A stretch of DNA of 58,707 bases from Candidatus Zhuqueibacterota bacterium (lineage in GTDB: Bacteria; Zhuqueibacterota; Zhuqueibacteria; Oceanimicrobiales; Oceanimicrobiaceae). The notes beneath the pieces were generated by a model. It worked only from the letters and a program-made list of their open reading frames with translations. It was not told the origin of the DNA and searched no databases. The position numbers were made by a program, and so were the translations under genes. Shown here in pieces: positions 17,918 through 27,628 of the stretch. The DNA is taken from positions 1-58,707 of the forward strand of contig JAJDAF010000035.1 in assembly GCA_029261995.1 (NCBI GenBank). The letters are read 5' to 3'. The first letter of the stretch is position 1; the number at the start of each line of letters is the position of its first letter.

Positions 17918-18669
17918 ATGACCTCCTCGTCACTGGTGTGTGCGCCGATAACCTTGACCATGCCCACTGGAGCGCCGTCGTCTTTCCGAATCAGAGGGAA
18001 ACCTTGGCCCGGTTTGCTGGCGCGCATTCGAATGCTTGTCGGCTCGCCATTGGCAGGCAAAACAATTTCGCCGAGTTCTTCATAGCCCCGCAAGCGAACC
18101 ACGACCGGTAACGCCAGTCCTTCCGTATGAAGCAACCACTCCACAATCTCATTCTTGTTGACCACGATCACCTCCGGGCTCATTCCTGTCGGCGTCACTG
18201 TCGATTCGATGGTCCGGTCAGGAGTACCTTTCAATACTTGATAACCCTGCCAGTCCGTGATCTCACCCTCGCCATTTTCGTTGAGCGACTCAGCGTCCCG
18301 CTCTGAGGCAAAGCAAAGTACGCCGGCCTGCATCACGGTCGGGATTTGCCCAGTTATCAGAAAATAGGTTGAATCTGCTCGTACAAAACCGGCCTTGTTG
18401 TAATCGGCGAAATGGATACGGTCGGGAGTCGGAACGGCCTCTGTCTGCTCAAGATGGCGCAGCAAGCAAGCCGGGGAATCAAACGGAACAAAGCCATTTT
18501 CACCAAAATAGCCGCAGGCCTGATTGACCTGGTCGATGACCATGCGACAATGTGAGCATGCATCTACGTCAGCCATGATTTCGGGGGCGTCTTGCTCCCT
18601 GCATCCAGCGGAGAGGCTGACGGTCAGCAATGTCAGCGTGAATAAGAGGCTCGAAAGCTTAGTGTTCAT
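17914..18669 (-). CDS. nosL: NosL copper chaperone with C-terminal cupredoxin-like extension
   Basis: The start chosen gives the lipoprotein signal MNTKLSSLLFTLTLLTVSLSAGC. Residues about 25-155 are the NosL domain with CSHCRMVID and the FASERDAES region; NosL delivers Cu(I) to NosZ in the periplasm. About 95 further residues follow (TVTPTGMSPEVIVVNKNEIV... to VIGAHTS), with the beta-sandwich pattern of cupredoxins but without a complete His/Cys/Met type 1 copper set. Ordinary NosL proteins are shorter (about 170-190 residues), so this is an extension or fusion. It overlaps nosF by 11 bases. Confidence 0.85.
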   Translation of the reverse strand: MNTKLSSLLFTLTLLTVSLSAGCREQDAPEIMADVDACSHCRMVIDQVNQACGYFGENGFVPFDSPACLLRHLEQTEAVPTPDRIHFADYNKAGFVRADSTYFLITGQIPTVMQAGVLCFASERDAESLNENGEGEITDWQGYQVLKGTPDRTIESTVTPTGMSPEVIVVNKNEIVEWLLHTEGLALPVVVRLRGYEELGEIVLPANGEPTSIRMRASKPGQGFPLIRKDDGAPVGMVKVIGAHTSDEEVM

Positions 18670-19594
18670 GGTTTGCATTGGGTTGAGAATTCTGGTGTAG
18701 CAGCGCCTCCCAGTTCGGCGGGTCTGTGTGGAACTCTTGCACAATGCCGCCCGCGGATTCAATGGCGCGAATGACCGACAGCCGCGAGTTGGGGTCTGCC
18801 TTGAAGGTGCAACTGCGGCTGTTGCAGATAGTGCTCTGTGCGCCGGCCGATTGAATGATGCCAGCCATGTTGTCCAGCGGATCCGACAACACGATTCTGA
18901 CGCTGGTCTGCCGTGCTATTTCCTTTTTGAAGTCAGCCACGGACTCGACTCTGCACATCTTGCCATCTACCAGAATCCCAACCCGGTCAGCGAGCTGGAG
19001 GGCATCCTGCAAAATATGGGACGAGAACAAGACGGTCGTTCCCTGCTTCTTGAGCTCAAGAAGTCTCTTATGCAAACGTTTGATACCCATGGCATCGAGG
19101 TTGAGCGTGGGCTCGTCCAGCAAGTAGACGCAGGCATCGTTCAAGAAAGCGATCGCCAGGCCGACACGCTGCAGCATGCCGCCGGAGAACTCCCCCAGGC
19201 TGCGGTCCGCGTCATTACTGAGCGCCACGAAGTCAAGAATTTCATCGACGCGATTCACTTCGACTCGTCGCAGTTTGGCGTAGAGCGTCACAACTTCGCG
19301 GGCGGTGAGAGTCTCGGGCATGCTGACGCGTTGCGGCATGTAAGACACCATGCGTTTCGCCGCAACAGAATTGACGACGACATCCATATTGCAGATAAGA
19401 GCCTGGCCACTGGTGGGGAAATGCAGGCCTGCCAAACCACGCAATACGGATGATTTGCCGCTGCCATTCGGCCCGAGAAGGGCAAATGTTTCTCCCGCCT
19501 CGACCGTCAGATCGAGAGGCTTGACGGCGTGAATCTGGCCATAGTATTTTTCAAAAGCCCGCAATTCGATGCTACAGTTTCGGTCAGCGCACAT
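18659..19594 (-). CDS. nosF: NosF, ABC transporter ATPase for NosZ maturation
   Basis: The protein has 311 residues. Walker A is LLGPNGSGKSS, the signature is FSGGMLQR (a variant of LSGGQ), Walker B is VYLLDEP and the H-loop is FSSHIL. It energises the NosFY(D) complex. The C-terminal 90 residues after the nucleotide-binding domain are typical of this subfamily. It overlaps nosD by 11 bases upstream and nosL by 11 bases downstream, so translation is tightly coupled. Confidence 0.92.
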   Translation of the reverse strand: MCADRNCSIELRAFEKYYGQIHAVKPLDLTVEAGETFALLGPNGSGKSSVLRGLAGLHFPTSGQALICNMDVVVNSVAAKRMVSYMPQRVSMPETLTAREVVTLYAKLRRVEVNRVDEILDFVALSNDADRSLGEFSGGMLQRVGLAIAFLNDACVYLLDEPTLNLDAMGIKRLHKRLLELKKQGTTVLFSSHILQDALQLADRVGILVDGKMCRVESVADFKKEIARQTSVRIVLSDPLDNMAGIIQSAGAQSTICNSRSCTFKADPNSRLSVIRAIESAGGIVQEFHTDPPNWEALLHQNSQPNANHEH

Positions 19595-20969
19595 GGACTC
19601 TCCCTCGTCTCCAGTTGGAAAATATCAGCAGTGAAAACGGCAGCAAAGCTATCACAAAGAATATCAGGCCAGCGGCGGGGCTCGAAACAGAGGCAATTTC
19701 GGCGGCCCTGGCCCATGGCACATCGTCATTCGTTTGTGGGCGAAATAACGGTATTGGGTCGTTTTCCGTCCCCAGTTCGAGAATAGGCAGGGTCCGTTCA
19801 GCGACTTCCAGAATCTCGGCGGCAGGACTGAAGCGATAAAACCGTACTTCCGGGACCTGGGTTTCGATCACCTGAAAGACATCCTGAATCTTATGAGGCA
19901 CATCCCCGAGGCCGTTGCCGTCGAGATCGTATCCCCGGTAGTCGGACCAGTAGTTGCCGTTGGCTTCGGACGCCCAAATCGTGCCGGTTCCCTTTCCACC
20001 CATCAGCAGATTGCTAAGATTGTTGATGAAATTGTTGTTGGTGATTGCGTTGCCTTCGCCGTTGCCCAGTATTTGGAGCGCAAGGTCGTTGTCCACCACA
20101 TCGTTGTTTTCAAACGTGTTGAAATTACTGTTGTCCATGAACAAACCCCGGCTGTTGTCAATAATCAGATTGTTCATCGCGTGGGTTTCATCCATGGACT
20201 TGTACAGAATGCCGTACGCCCGAAAGCCGCGGCAGCGTGCGAACACGTTCCGGTCGAAGACGATGTGCTTCGAGAACATCAGGGCTGCACCGGCCACATT
20301 TCTCTCGAACAGGTTCTCTGTAAACGTGTTCGCGTTCGAATACATGTAGTGCAGCCCATAACGCACATGGTGGATGTGGTTGCGTAGGATGGTAGTAGAG
20401 TCGGCGAAGGAGAAGTAAATGCCGTCGCGCACATTGAAGATCTCATTACCGCGGATCAGATTGTGGCGAGAATTCCACAGGTGAATGCCATTGCCTCTGT
20501 CGGAGCGAATCAGGTCGAGCCGTCCCTTCACCACATTGTCCACTATCGTAATGTGGCTTCCGGCTTTGACGTAGATGCCGTGCAGAGGCTCGCTAATGAC
20601 ATTATTGCGAATCTTAACGGAATCCGCTTCGACGCGGATGCATGCAAAGTCCTTGCTCAGCCTGGTCCCGGCCTCGCTGATTTCAAAGCCCTCGATGGTC
20701 GTTCCCGGCGCGCTGACAAGGATAACATGTCCGGTGTAGCCGCCCCTGATCCAGGGGCGGTTTTTGCCAACCAGGGTGATAGATTTATCAATCACCAGAG
20801 ATTCAGAATATTCACCACCGTGAACAACAACAGTGTCACCGGGGTCAGCCTTGTTCAGGACCGGCATGATCATCTCTCCTCCTCGGACATCATGTATTTC
20901 GCCACTCACAAACTGCGGCGAAACAAGACAAATCAAGAGAGACAGTATAATCGCAGAATATCTAGCCAT
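19584..20969 (-). CDS. nosD: NosD, periplasmic beta-helix copper-site maturation factor
   Basis: The protein has 461 residues with a Sec signal peptide (SLLICLVSPQFVSG). A right-handed parallel beta-helix of CASH type runs from about 30 to 380, with repeated N-x-I/F-x-N-N rungs such as GNEIFNVRDGIYF and YGLHYMYSNANTF. The C-terminus has one membrane helix and a basic tail (SNWRRGRVHVR), which would anchor it in the inner membrane. NosD cooperates with NosF and NosY in building the copper site of NosZ. Confidence 0.92.
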   Translation of the reverse strand: MARYSAIILSLLICLVSPQFVSGEIHDVRGGEMIMPVLNKADPGDTVVVHGGEYSESLVIDKSITLVGKNRPWIRGGYTGHVILVSAPGTTIEGFEISEAGTRLSKDFACIRVEADSVKIRNNVISEPLHGIYVKAGSHITIVDNVVKGRLDLIRSDRGNGIHLWNSRHNLIRGNEIFNVRDGIYFSFADSTTILRNHIHHVRYGLHYMYSNANTFTENLFERNVAGAALMFSKHIVFDRNVFARCRGFRAYGILYKSMDETHAMNNLIIDNSRGLFMDNSNFNTFENNDVVDNDLALQILGNGEGNAITNNNFINNLSNLLMGGKGTGTIWASEANGNYWSDYRGYDLDGNGLGDVPHKIQDVFQVIETQVPEVRFYRFSPAAEILEVAERTLPILELGTENDPIPLFRPQTNDDVPWARAAEIASVSSPAAGLIFFVIALLPFSLLIFSNWRRGRVHVR

Positions 20970-21032
20970 GCGTGTCCTTCACAACGAGAAACGATAAGCC
21001 AAGCCTGTTTATCTGGCGCCGGGCTGTTTGAA

Positions 21033-21527
21033 CTAAGAAGAAAGCTTCGCTAAAACTTCATCCACCATCTGCTTGGTCCGGACCCCTGCGACGCCTGTTT
21101 TGACCAGCATTTGCCAGGTGTTTTCAAGGTCCAGGAAGAGCTGCTTATCAAGCTTGCCGGCCTCTCTGCGCTTCTTGCAATCACCGTAGAGGTTGAGCGC
21201 GGCGGTCAGTTGTGCCTGCGTATCCGTCCATTCCTCATGCACGGTCTCACTCTCGATCCTCTCGCCATATTGCTCGAATGCAGCAGTGATGTAAGCCGCG
21301 ATGGGGTTGAGAATGTTCAGAACCTGGATGATTTCAATATCCTTGTTGTGAACTCGCGCCTCCCAGTCCGTGTCTGATTGAACAGCTTTGGCCTCGGGCA
21401 CTTCCATTGCAGCCGGCGCGGAGTAGGTCACCGGTACGCTGCTCTTTTCAGAGGTGGCCGGCGCCTGGTCGCCGCCACATCCCAGAATCAACAACGATAT
21501 CACGAGTAAAGCAATTAGATTTTTCAT
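21033..21527 (-). CDS. Lipoprotein of unknown function in the nos unit
   Basis: The start at MKNLIALLVISLLILGC is preferred because AAGGAA lies 8 bases upstream. The mature protein (about 145 residues) is helical, with one segment NILNPIAAYITAAFEQYGE and conserved-looking CKKRREAGKLDKQLFLDLE. It contains one further Cys and no haem or copper-binding motif. It lies between nosD and a membrane protein in the nos unit, all on the same strand with short gaps, so a role in N2O respiration is likely by context only. Confidence 0.7.
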   Translation of the reverse strand: MKNLIALLVISLLILGCGGDQAPATSEKSSVPVTYSAPAAMEVPEAKAVQSDTDWEARVHNKDIEIIQVLNILNPIAAYITAAFEQYGERIESETVHEEWTDTQAQLTAALNLYGDCKKRREAGKLDKQLFLDLENTWQMLVKTGVAGVRTKQMVDEVLAKLSS

Positions 21528-21559
21528 AGCTTGTTTCCTTCTCGGGTTACCCTCTGTAG

Positions 21560-22195
21560 TCAATTAGCAGCCAGCTCGTTTCGCCTCTCCTTGTAAGTGA
21601 AGTAAATACCTGCAATAAGAAGTGCTCCGAACAAAACGAACAGATAGGCTCCGGCCGAAGGATAGGAGCCAACCGTGAACTGACCAACCATCTTTGTGCC
21701 GAAAACCGGCGGTGTGAATGGCTCGACCTGGACTGCCGCTTTGGGATCGAGGTTGTGACCATAATTGTAGAGCATAAACCAGAATCGCCACATTGCAAAT
21801 CCCGCGAAATAGATGGTGAACACGATAATATCGACCAACGAACTCAAAGTTCCAATGGCTGAGGCGCGCAAAGAAAGCACAATCATCAAGCCGATGACCA
21901 GTGGAATCCATTTGAACTCGTTGAAATCCTCTTCCCGCAGCTCGTCCATCCCAATGTAGTGATTCAGAATGTTTATCTCGTTCAGATCATTTCCGTCGTC
22001 CCCACCTACCATCTCGCTGGGGTAGATGAACATCGTCAACCCTTCAGGATACTGCTGCGCTCCAAAGTTCAAATGCCATACCGGCATAAAGAACGTCGGG
22101 ACCAGAGCAAGAGCAGCTACCAGTAGCAAGAGGCGGCTTTTCACCGTAAGCGACAAATTCAGTGACTTGTTGAACGATTCTAATGTTTGCTGCAT
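21560..22195 (-). CDS. Four-helix membrane protein downstream of nosZ
   Basis: The start MQQTLESFNKSL follows AGAAGGAACC. There are about 211 residues with membrane helices near 20-40, 105-125, 130-152 and 187-204. The first periplasmic loop contains PVWHLNFGAQQYPEGL and DLNEINILNHYIGM. Membrane proteins with this HYIGM pattern accompany clade II nosZ genes in several phyla; it occupies the position of nosB in some clusters but I cannot confirm that it is the same family. It could take part in electron delivery or copper handling. No redox motif except scattered His is seen. Confidence 0.7.
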   Translation of the reverse strand: MQQTLESFNKSLNLSLTVKSRLLLLVAALALVPTFFMPVWHLNFGAQQYPEGLTMFIYPSEMVGGDDGNDLNEINILNHYIGMDELREEDFNEFKWIPLVIGLMIVLSLRASAIGTLSSLVDIIVFTIYFAGFAMWRFWFMLYNYGHNLDPKAAVQVEPFTPPVFGTKMVGQFTVGSYPSAGAYLFVLFGALLIAGIYFTYKERRNELAAN

Positions 22196-22380
22196 GGTTC
22201 CTTCTCTTTCAGATGAGACGTTATCTGTCCCAGGCTGCCCGGAAAGCGTCATGGCGAATCCCGTCTTGTTCGCGGGCCGAGGCACTCTCTCTGCTCATGT
22301 GTTGAGAATGCGTCACAAAAGCGCTCACAAAGACACTCAAGTAGAGATCACTTCCAGGGCAGCCTTGAGCACAGTACAAT

Positions 22381-24276
22381 CTATGGCTGTACCAGCATGT
22401 AGCCTTGCATTTCCTGATGCAGGGCGCTACAGAAATTCGTGCAATAGTATGCATAAACGCCTGCCTTGTCAGCCGTGAAAGTAACCGACTTGGTTTCGCC
22501 CGGATCGATGACGATGTTCACGTTATACTCGTTGATGGCGAGTCCATGAAGTTCGTCGCGAGTCTGCTCGATGTTCGTGACATGCAAGGTCACCTTGTCG
22601 CCTTTTTGGACACGGATGACATCCGGCGCGATGAAAGAGCGCACGGTCAGCATCTTTACGGTGACTCGATTGCCACGACGAGTGATCTCGGTTTCTTCCG
22701 GAGTCCAGATGGCATGTGGACTCTTCGGCCAGTAGGGATCGTCTTTTTTGTAGACTTCCACCGTATTGATCTTGTCTGCCTTGATCATCTGCGCGTAATG
22801 GGGTTCCGGCTCGGTGAACGCATCGTAAAGCAGCTTCATGTTATCGCCACCGATGTCGATCAACTGCGCTGATTCAGGAATCGACGGGCCGACGCTCAAA
22901 TGACGGCCTTTCGAAAGCTTGTTTAACGCGACCAGATAGTTTCCGTCCGGGGTCTTCGAATCTCCCTCAGCCGCGCACAAGTGACCGATGTTGTAAGCTA
23001 CCGGAATTTTCTCGACGATGTATTGGCTCATATCAGCGCCTTCGTCATAGGGCGGAAGTTTCCACTTCGCCACAGCGCTTTCCACAAAGAGCGAGGTGTA
23101 AGCGTGGCCCTTGCCGTCAAATTGCGTGTGCAGCGGACCAAGGCCAACCGGAATTTCGGCAAGGCGGACGGAATTGTAAGTCAGGACCGGAATGTCATCG
23201 ACAACTTCTGAGAAATCCTTGTCCGCGATGGCTTTCTCGATCTTGGCGAACTCAAATACAGTGGTGGTCGGCGAGAGCTTGCCTGAGCCGATAATGTAAC
23301 GTCCATCCGGCGTGACATCCACACCGTGCGGCGACTTGGCAAGTTCCATGTAGAAAATGCCGCCTTCGACATCCGCCGGCAGAAGCACATCGACGCCATT
23401 GACCTTCCGACCTTTACCTGCCTTAGCGGCGGCCGCGGCCTTTCTCCAGTTAACCATGACGACGTAATCTTTATCCTTCTGAGACGCGGTTACTTCCAGT
23501 TTTGCGCCTTCGATGAACTCGCGTTCGGAGTTGTAACAGGACCAGAACATCCAATCAGCGCTCGGCCCTTTACCCGCATCGCCAAGATCATAGTCAAATG
23601 GCGGCACGACGATTTCCCAGCCGACAGCCATTTCCCCACTCTCCGGGTCAACTTTGATTCCAACCAGAACGCCTTTGTAGTCGGTTGCGTACTTGGTGAC
23701 GTCGGCGTACGTTCCCGACGGAAATGGTGTGGACATCCGCGTTGCCGAGGTAATGTACTCGGTGTTCTCAGTCACGAAAGTCGCGCCGTGATTGCCCGAC
23801 AGGTTCGGGATCTTCAGAATCTGCTTGGTCTTGAAATCTTTCAAATCGATGCGGGCTACCCGGCTGTTGGCGTTTTCATTGATGAACATCCAACGGCCGT
23901 TGTAATCGCCGTCAGTCTCTGACAGGGCAGGATGGTGCGAGTCGCCCCAGGTGTAGCCTCCCAGCATGGCTTTGCTTTCATCATCAAAGCCGTAGCCCGT
24001 TCCGGGATAAGGTGTGAAAATCGGAATGGTGGCGATGTGGCGCATTGATGGCACGCCAGCCACAAATATCTGGCCACTGTGACCGCCGGAGTAGAACAGG
24101 TAATACTCGTCCAGATCTCCCGGCGCCACGTAGGTTGCCAAAGCCGCTGAAGACTGTGCGGAGCCACCCGCCCCTCTTCCGCGAGACGGCTTTTGCCCCT
24201 CACAGGTACTCAGCAGCAGTGCGAATGCCGCCAGGAGCACTGGTAGGATTAAGTAAGGTTTCATAAGGGTTTTCAT
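22381..24276 (-). CDS. nosZ: NosZ, clade II nitrous oxide reductase
   Basis: The enzyme reduces N2O to N2. The protein has 631 residues and a very strong AGGAGGAGGT site. The signal peptide lacks a twin-arginine motif and ends LLSTCEGQ, so it is Sec-exported and possibly lipidated (the T before C is unusual for a lipobox). The seven-bladed propeller carries CuZ histidines, including DSHHP near residue 110, SGNHGATF and SPHGVDVTPDG. The C-terminal cupredoxin domain has the CuA motif CTNFCSALHQEMQGYM (C612, C616, H620, M623) and DELHGLAI. The Sec signal and the associated cytochrome bc genes are marks of clade II. No nirS/nirK or norB is nearby. Confidence 0.97.
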   Translation of the reverse strand: MKTLMKPYLILPVLLAAFALLLSTCEGQKPSRGRGAGGSAQSSAALATYVAPGDLDEYYLFYSGGHSGQIFVAGVPSMRHIATIPIFTPYPGTGYGFDDESKAMLGGYTWGDSHHPALSETDGDYNGRWMFINENANSRVARIDLKDFKTKQILKIPNLSGNHGATFVTENTEYITSATRMSTPFPSGTYADVTKYATDYKGVLVGIKVDPESGEMAVGWEIVVPPFDYDLGDAGKGPSADWMFWSCYNSEREFIEGAKLEVTASQKDKDYVVMVNWRKAAAAAKAGKGRKVNGVDVLLPADVEGGIFYMELAKSPHGVDVTPDGRYIIGSGKLSPTTTVFEFAKIEKAIADKDFSEVVDDIPVLTYNSVRLAEIPVGLGPLHTQFDGKGHAYTSLFVESAVAKWKLPPYDEGADMSQYIVEKIPVAYNIGHLCAAEGDSKTPDGNYLVALNKLSKGRHLSVGPSIPESAQLIDIGGDNMKLLYDAFTEPEPHYAQMIKADKINTVEVYKKDDPYWPKSPHAIWTPEETEITRRGNRVTVKMLTVRSFIAPDVIRVQKGDKVTLHVTNIEQTRDELHGLAINEYNVNIVIDPGETKSVTFTADKAGVYAYYCTNFCSALHQEMQGYMLVQP

Positions 24277-24397
24277 AGGTACCTCCTCCTAGGGATTTGA
24301 TTGGTTTGAATTTGGCTGACAATCGAAAAACAGAAGATAGCGGATAGAAGATGGCGGATGCAAAACCGAAAGCCAGTCATCCTCTATCTTCCATCCT

Positions 24398-25609
24398 CTA
24401 CTCTCCGTCCTCACTGTTCCCACTCCTATTCTTGACGATATCATAGGCTTTGGTGATTTTGTTGACCGCTTCCCACTTCTCCTCATCGCTCAACACGATC
24501 TGGCTTTCGAAGATAATCTTCATGGTGCCGGTCGGGTCGAAAATGAACTCCTCCAGCGATTTGCTGAAGCGGGTGCGGACATCGTCTGGCGCGTAGGACA
24601 AATCCGGGCCCTTCTCAGTGGGCGATTTGATATCGAACGCTGTCACGCTATGGCAGACGAAGCAACTGTGCTCAACAAAGAAAGCGCCGTCTCCTTCTCG
24701 AATCCGGCGCTCTTTTTCAAGCTCTTCCGGAGTTTGCTCCTCAGGAACCTCGAAACCCGGAAAATAGGAAGCTGAGATGTTCGAATTATCGCGCCAGCTC
24801 ATAACCAGCATCGAGAGCGCGATGGCATCTTTGGTTTGAAAATTCATGTCTGGCATGATGGAGTTCGGTACCACCGCAACAGGGGTCTTGAAGTGGCTAA
24901 AATGCCAGTTGAAAACGCTGAGGTTCTCGACAGCGAAATTGGAAAAATCAAAACTCTCACTATGCTTATCGCCTTCCGCTGAAAGGTCCGGACCAAGGCG
25001 TCCGCCATCACCGTTGATGACGTGGCAGATTTTGCAGCCCTTCTTGCGAGCCAGGGACTTGGCGTAATTGATGTAATCCATCCCCGGCGTCGAACGCTCA
25101 TAGCGGTGGCAGACATTGCAGTTTATCTGTTCGAGCGGCGGAGGATTGCGTGGGTCGTACTCGGAGCCAATTGTCTTGCTCAACAGCGGTTCTTCCCAGT
25201 GTTCCACAAATCCGTGAGCGCCCTCGTAGTCGAGAGCGTATCCCTGGCCGCCATGGCAGGTCGTACAACCGTAGTTCTCAATCGGATGGTCTTGCAGAAG
25301 TTTGCGGTTTGGATGCGTGGCCCACGGCTGCTCAACGCGCTCAAGACCCTTCCAGTTGATGCCTTGGTGGCAAGTGACGCACCGGTCCACGCGATTCAAA
25401 TCTTCCACCCAGATTTGCTGAATGCCCGACGGCACGGTGCTTAAATCCACGGTTCCAAGATTCTCCGCAACAATGGTTTTGAACTCCGCCTGATATCCCT
25501 TCCATTCGGGCGTGACATCCCGAACAATCACAACGGCGCTTCCCAGAACGATGAGGGCGGAGATGACCAGAAGCGCCAGAATCTCTTTGGTTTCAATTTT
25601 CTTGTTCAT
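24398..25609 (-). CDS. Membrane-anchored pentahaem cytochrome c
   Basis: The protein has 403 residues with an N-terminal membrane anchor (residues about 10-28). Five CXXCH sites are visible: CVTCH, CTTCH, CNVCH, CKICH and CFVCH. Spacing and order are like the multihaem subunits that accompany Rieske/cytochrome b pairs. It lies 12 bases after the cytochrome b gene and is followed by nosZ, so it is the obvious carrier from the bc-type complex to NosZ. The last haem domain (GDGAFFVEHSCFVCH) looks like a mono-haem cytochrome c module. Confidence 0.9.
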   Translation of the reverse strand: MNKKIETKEILALLVISALIVLGSAVVIVRDVTPEWKGYQAEFKTIVAENLGTVDLSTVPSGIQQIWVEDLNRVDRCVTCHQGINWKGLERVEQPWATHPNRKLLQDHPIENYGCTTCHGGQGYALDYEGAHGFVEHWEEPLLSKTIGSEYDPRNPPPLEQINCNVCHRYERSTPGMDYINYAKSLARKKGCKICHVINGDGGRLGPDLSAEGDKHSESFDFSNFAVENLSVFNWHFSHFKTPVAVVPNSIMPDMNFQTKDAIALSMLVMSWRDNSNISASYFPGFEVPEEQTPEELEKERRIREGDGAFFVEHSCFVCHSVTAFDIKSPTEKGPDLSYAPDDVRTRFSKSLEEFIFDPTGTMKIIFESQIVLSDEEKWEAVNKITKAYDIVKNRSGNSEDGE

Positions 25610-25621
25610 GAGCAGCTTGCC

Positions 25622-27118
25622 TCAATATGGAATTGCATGACCTGGCCAGGCTTCCCAGGGCCAGTAGAACATCCAGTTCGGACCTCGCAGCGCCGTTCCG
25701 ACATAGGTCAACAGAATGAATGAAATCACGAAGGCCGAGAATGTTGCGATGGCCGCCGTGCGCTGAGATTTTGTCACTATGAGCGTCCAGAAGTGCAGCG
25801 CCACGAAAGAGAGCAGAAGCAGAATCGCCGGATTGACAATCTCGAAGAAGAGCTGACTTTCGATGCCGGAAAAGATCTCTCGTGCGGGGAAACTCACACC
25901 CAGAAAAACGCTCAGTGCCGAAAATGCAGTTCCCCATAACAAGCCAATCCCAGCCCATTTCTTACCCGACTCATCAGTAAGCCAGATGCCCAGGTGCTTC
26001 TGTTCATGGTCCATGAATGGAATGACAGCCAGTCCAAACACCACCAGGAATGGAATAAGCACGCCGCCAACAAACGCAGAGTACCCGACCATCTCCTGCA
26101 GGCCAAGAAAGTACCAAGGTGCTTTCGCTGGATTGGGCGTCACTTCCGGATTCGCCGGCGCCTCCAGAGGCGCCGAAATCAAGATGGAAAGCACAACGGT
26201 TACAAGAACCGTGGCGAGGACGATATTCAGAAGTCGCATGGTGAGATGCGGTGAGGCAGGGCGGGAGTTGTCTTCGCTCAGGACAGTCGGGTCCATGACC
26301 TGGGCGGTCACCCCTTTTGCGATGCCGAGGATACTGTAGGTTTTTGTCCTTGCAGGAAGCTCTGGTGGCTGCTCTTTTGCCTCATCCCGAACCTGCTCCA
26401 CGATGGCCAATCCGCCGTCTTTGCGAATCCGCCACATGTGCCAGAAGGCCAGTCCAAACAGAACCGCTGGCAGGAAGAAGACGTGCAGCACGTAAAACCG
26501 GATGAGCGCGTTTTGGCTGATGATGGTGCCTCCGAGCATGAACTCACGAATGGCGCCACCGACAAGCGGCACGCTGCCGGCGATGCTTGTACCAACCGTA
26601 ATTGCCCAAAATGCAAGCTGGTCCCACGGTAGCAAATAACCCGTAAAGCTCAGCAACAGCGTCAAAACCAGCATGCCCACACCCATGACCCAATTCCAGG
26701 AACGGCGACTGTCCGCCATCTTGCCGTCCTTGTAGGCACTGGTGTAAAAAACCCGAAGCATGTGCAGAAATACCATTGCCACCATGAGATGAGCCGCGAG
26801 CCGGTGGACTCGCCGCAAGAACCAGCCAAAACTGACAGCGAATTCAATGTCCTTGATAGACCAGTAGGCCCGCTCAATTGAGGGCGTGTAGTGGAACATC
26901 AGAATGACACCAGTGGCCGTCAGAATGAGGAAAAGCGTGAAGGTTATCGTGCCCAGGTACATGGAGTAACCGAAAGCCAGACTCTTCAGCGTGACCCGAT
27001 TGGGAAACCAGTGCAATAAGAAATTCTTCACGATTGCCTTGCCGGCATCCAGGTTGGAATCGGGATTCCAGGGCCACAACAATTGCTTCAGCACACCTCT
27101 TTTCGTATCTATCTTCAT
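25622..27118 (-). CDS. Cytochrome b (b6/subunit IV fused type)
   Basis: The protein has about 498 residues from an ATG one base after the Rieske stop; a GTG 24 bases upstream is an alternative. The N-terminal half has the haem b pairs: [20 protein letters not shown] and [17 protein letters not shown]. The C-terminal half corresponds to subunit IV, with [14 protein letters not shown] in place of the usual PEWY Qo-site motif. It ends with several more helices than b6. It should oxidise quinol and pass electrons to the Rieske protein and the pentahaem cytochrome. The loss of the PEWY glutamate is shared with several b6f-like complexes. Confidence 0.92.
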   Translation of the reverse strand: MKIDTKRGVLKQLLWPWNPDSNLDAGKAIVKNFLLHWFPNRVTLKSLAFGYSMYLGTITFTLFLILTATGVILMFHYTPSIERAYWSIKDIEFAVSFGWFLRRVHRLAAHLMVAMVFLHMLRVFYTSAYKDGKMADSRRSWNWVMGVGMLVLTLLLSFTGYLLPWDQLAFWAITVGTSIAGSVPLVGGAIREFMLGGTIISQNALIRFYVLHVFFLPAVLFGLAFWHMWRIRKDGGLAIVEQVRDEAKEQPPELPARTKTYSILGIAKGVTAQVMDPTVLSEDNSRPASPHLTMRLLNIVLATVLVTVVLSILISAPLEAPANPEVTPNPAKAPWYFLGLQEMVGYSAFVGGVLIPFLVVFGLAVIPFMDHEQKHLGIWLTDESGKKWAGIGLLWGTAFSALSVFLGVSFPAREIFSGIESQLFFEIVNPAILLLLSFVALHFWTLIVTKSQRTAAIATFSAFVISFILLTYVGTALRGPNWMFYWPWEAWPGHAIPY

Positions 27119-27119
27119 G

Positions 27120-27617
27120 TCAGACCACCAATCTGAAGTCACGGTTAACGTCTTTCCTCATGTTCACCATCAACTGTCCATCTTCCGGTGAAATCTCCAG
27201 GTTATGCCACTTCAGTGGCCCTGGCGCAGGTCCTGCGTAGTTCGTACCCTCGTCATAGAACTTGGAGCCGTGGCACGGGCAATGGAACTCACCTTTCGAA
27301 CTGTAGGAAAGGTCACGCACCGTCAGTTCCTTCACCTGTCGAAAGGGGGAGTATTTGACCGTGCAGCCCAAGTGACTACAGACGCCAGAGACACAATGAA
27401 AGGCGTTACCCTCGCGAAAAATGTAGACTCTGCGGTCATCCAGAAATGTTACGCCTTCGGCGTATTGGGCGGGAGCGCCGACCTTGAACCTCAACGGCGG
27501 CTCATACAAAACATTGGGGAACAATGACCGAAGGTAGGGCCAGATTCCGGCCAGAAAACCGAAACCGAGCAATCCTTGAGTCGCACGCGTTAGAAATGAA
27601 CGTCGGGAATCATCCAT
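27120..27617 (-). CDS. Rieske [2Fe-2S] protein
   Basis: The start [15 protein letters not shown] has GAGGG 8 bases upstream; an ATG 15 bases earlier overlaps the previous stop as ATGA and is also possible. The N-terminus is a twin-arginine-like anchor ([21 protein letters not shown]). The cluster motifs are CSHLGC and CPCHGSKF. It is the high-potential electron acceptor of the quinol-oxidising complex with the cytochrome b encoded directly downstream. Confidence 0.93.
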   Translation of the reverse strand: MDDSRRSFLTRATQGLLGFGFLAGIWPYLRSLFPNVLYEPPLRFKVGAPAQYAEGVTFLDDRRVYIFREGNAFHCVSGVCSHLGCTVKYSPFRQVKELTVRDLSYSSKGEFHCPCHGSKFYDEGTNYAGPAPGPLKWHNLEISPEDGQLMVNMRKDVNRDFRLVV

Positions 27618-27628
27618 TTTCGTTACCC

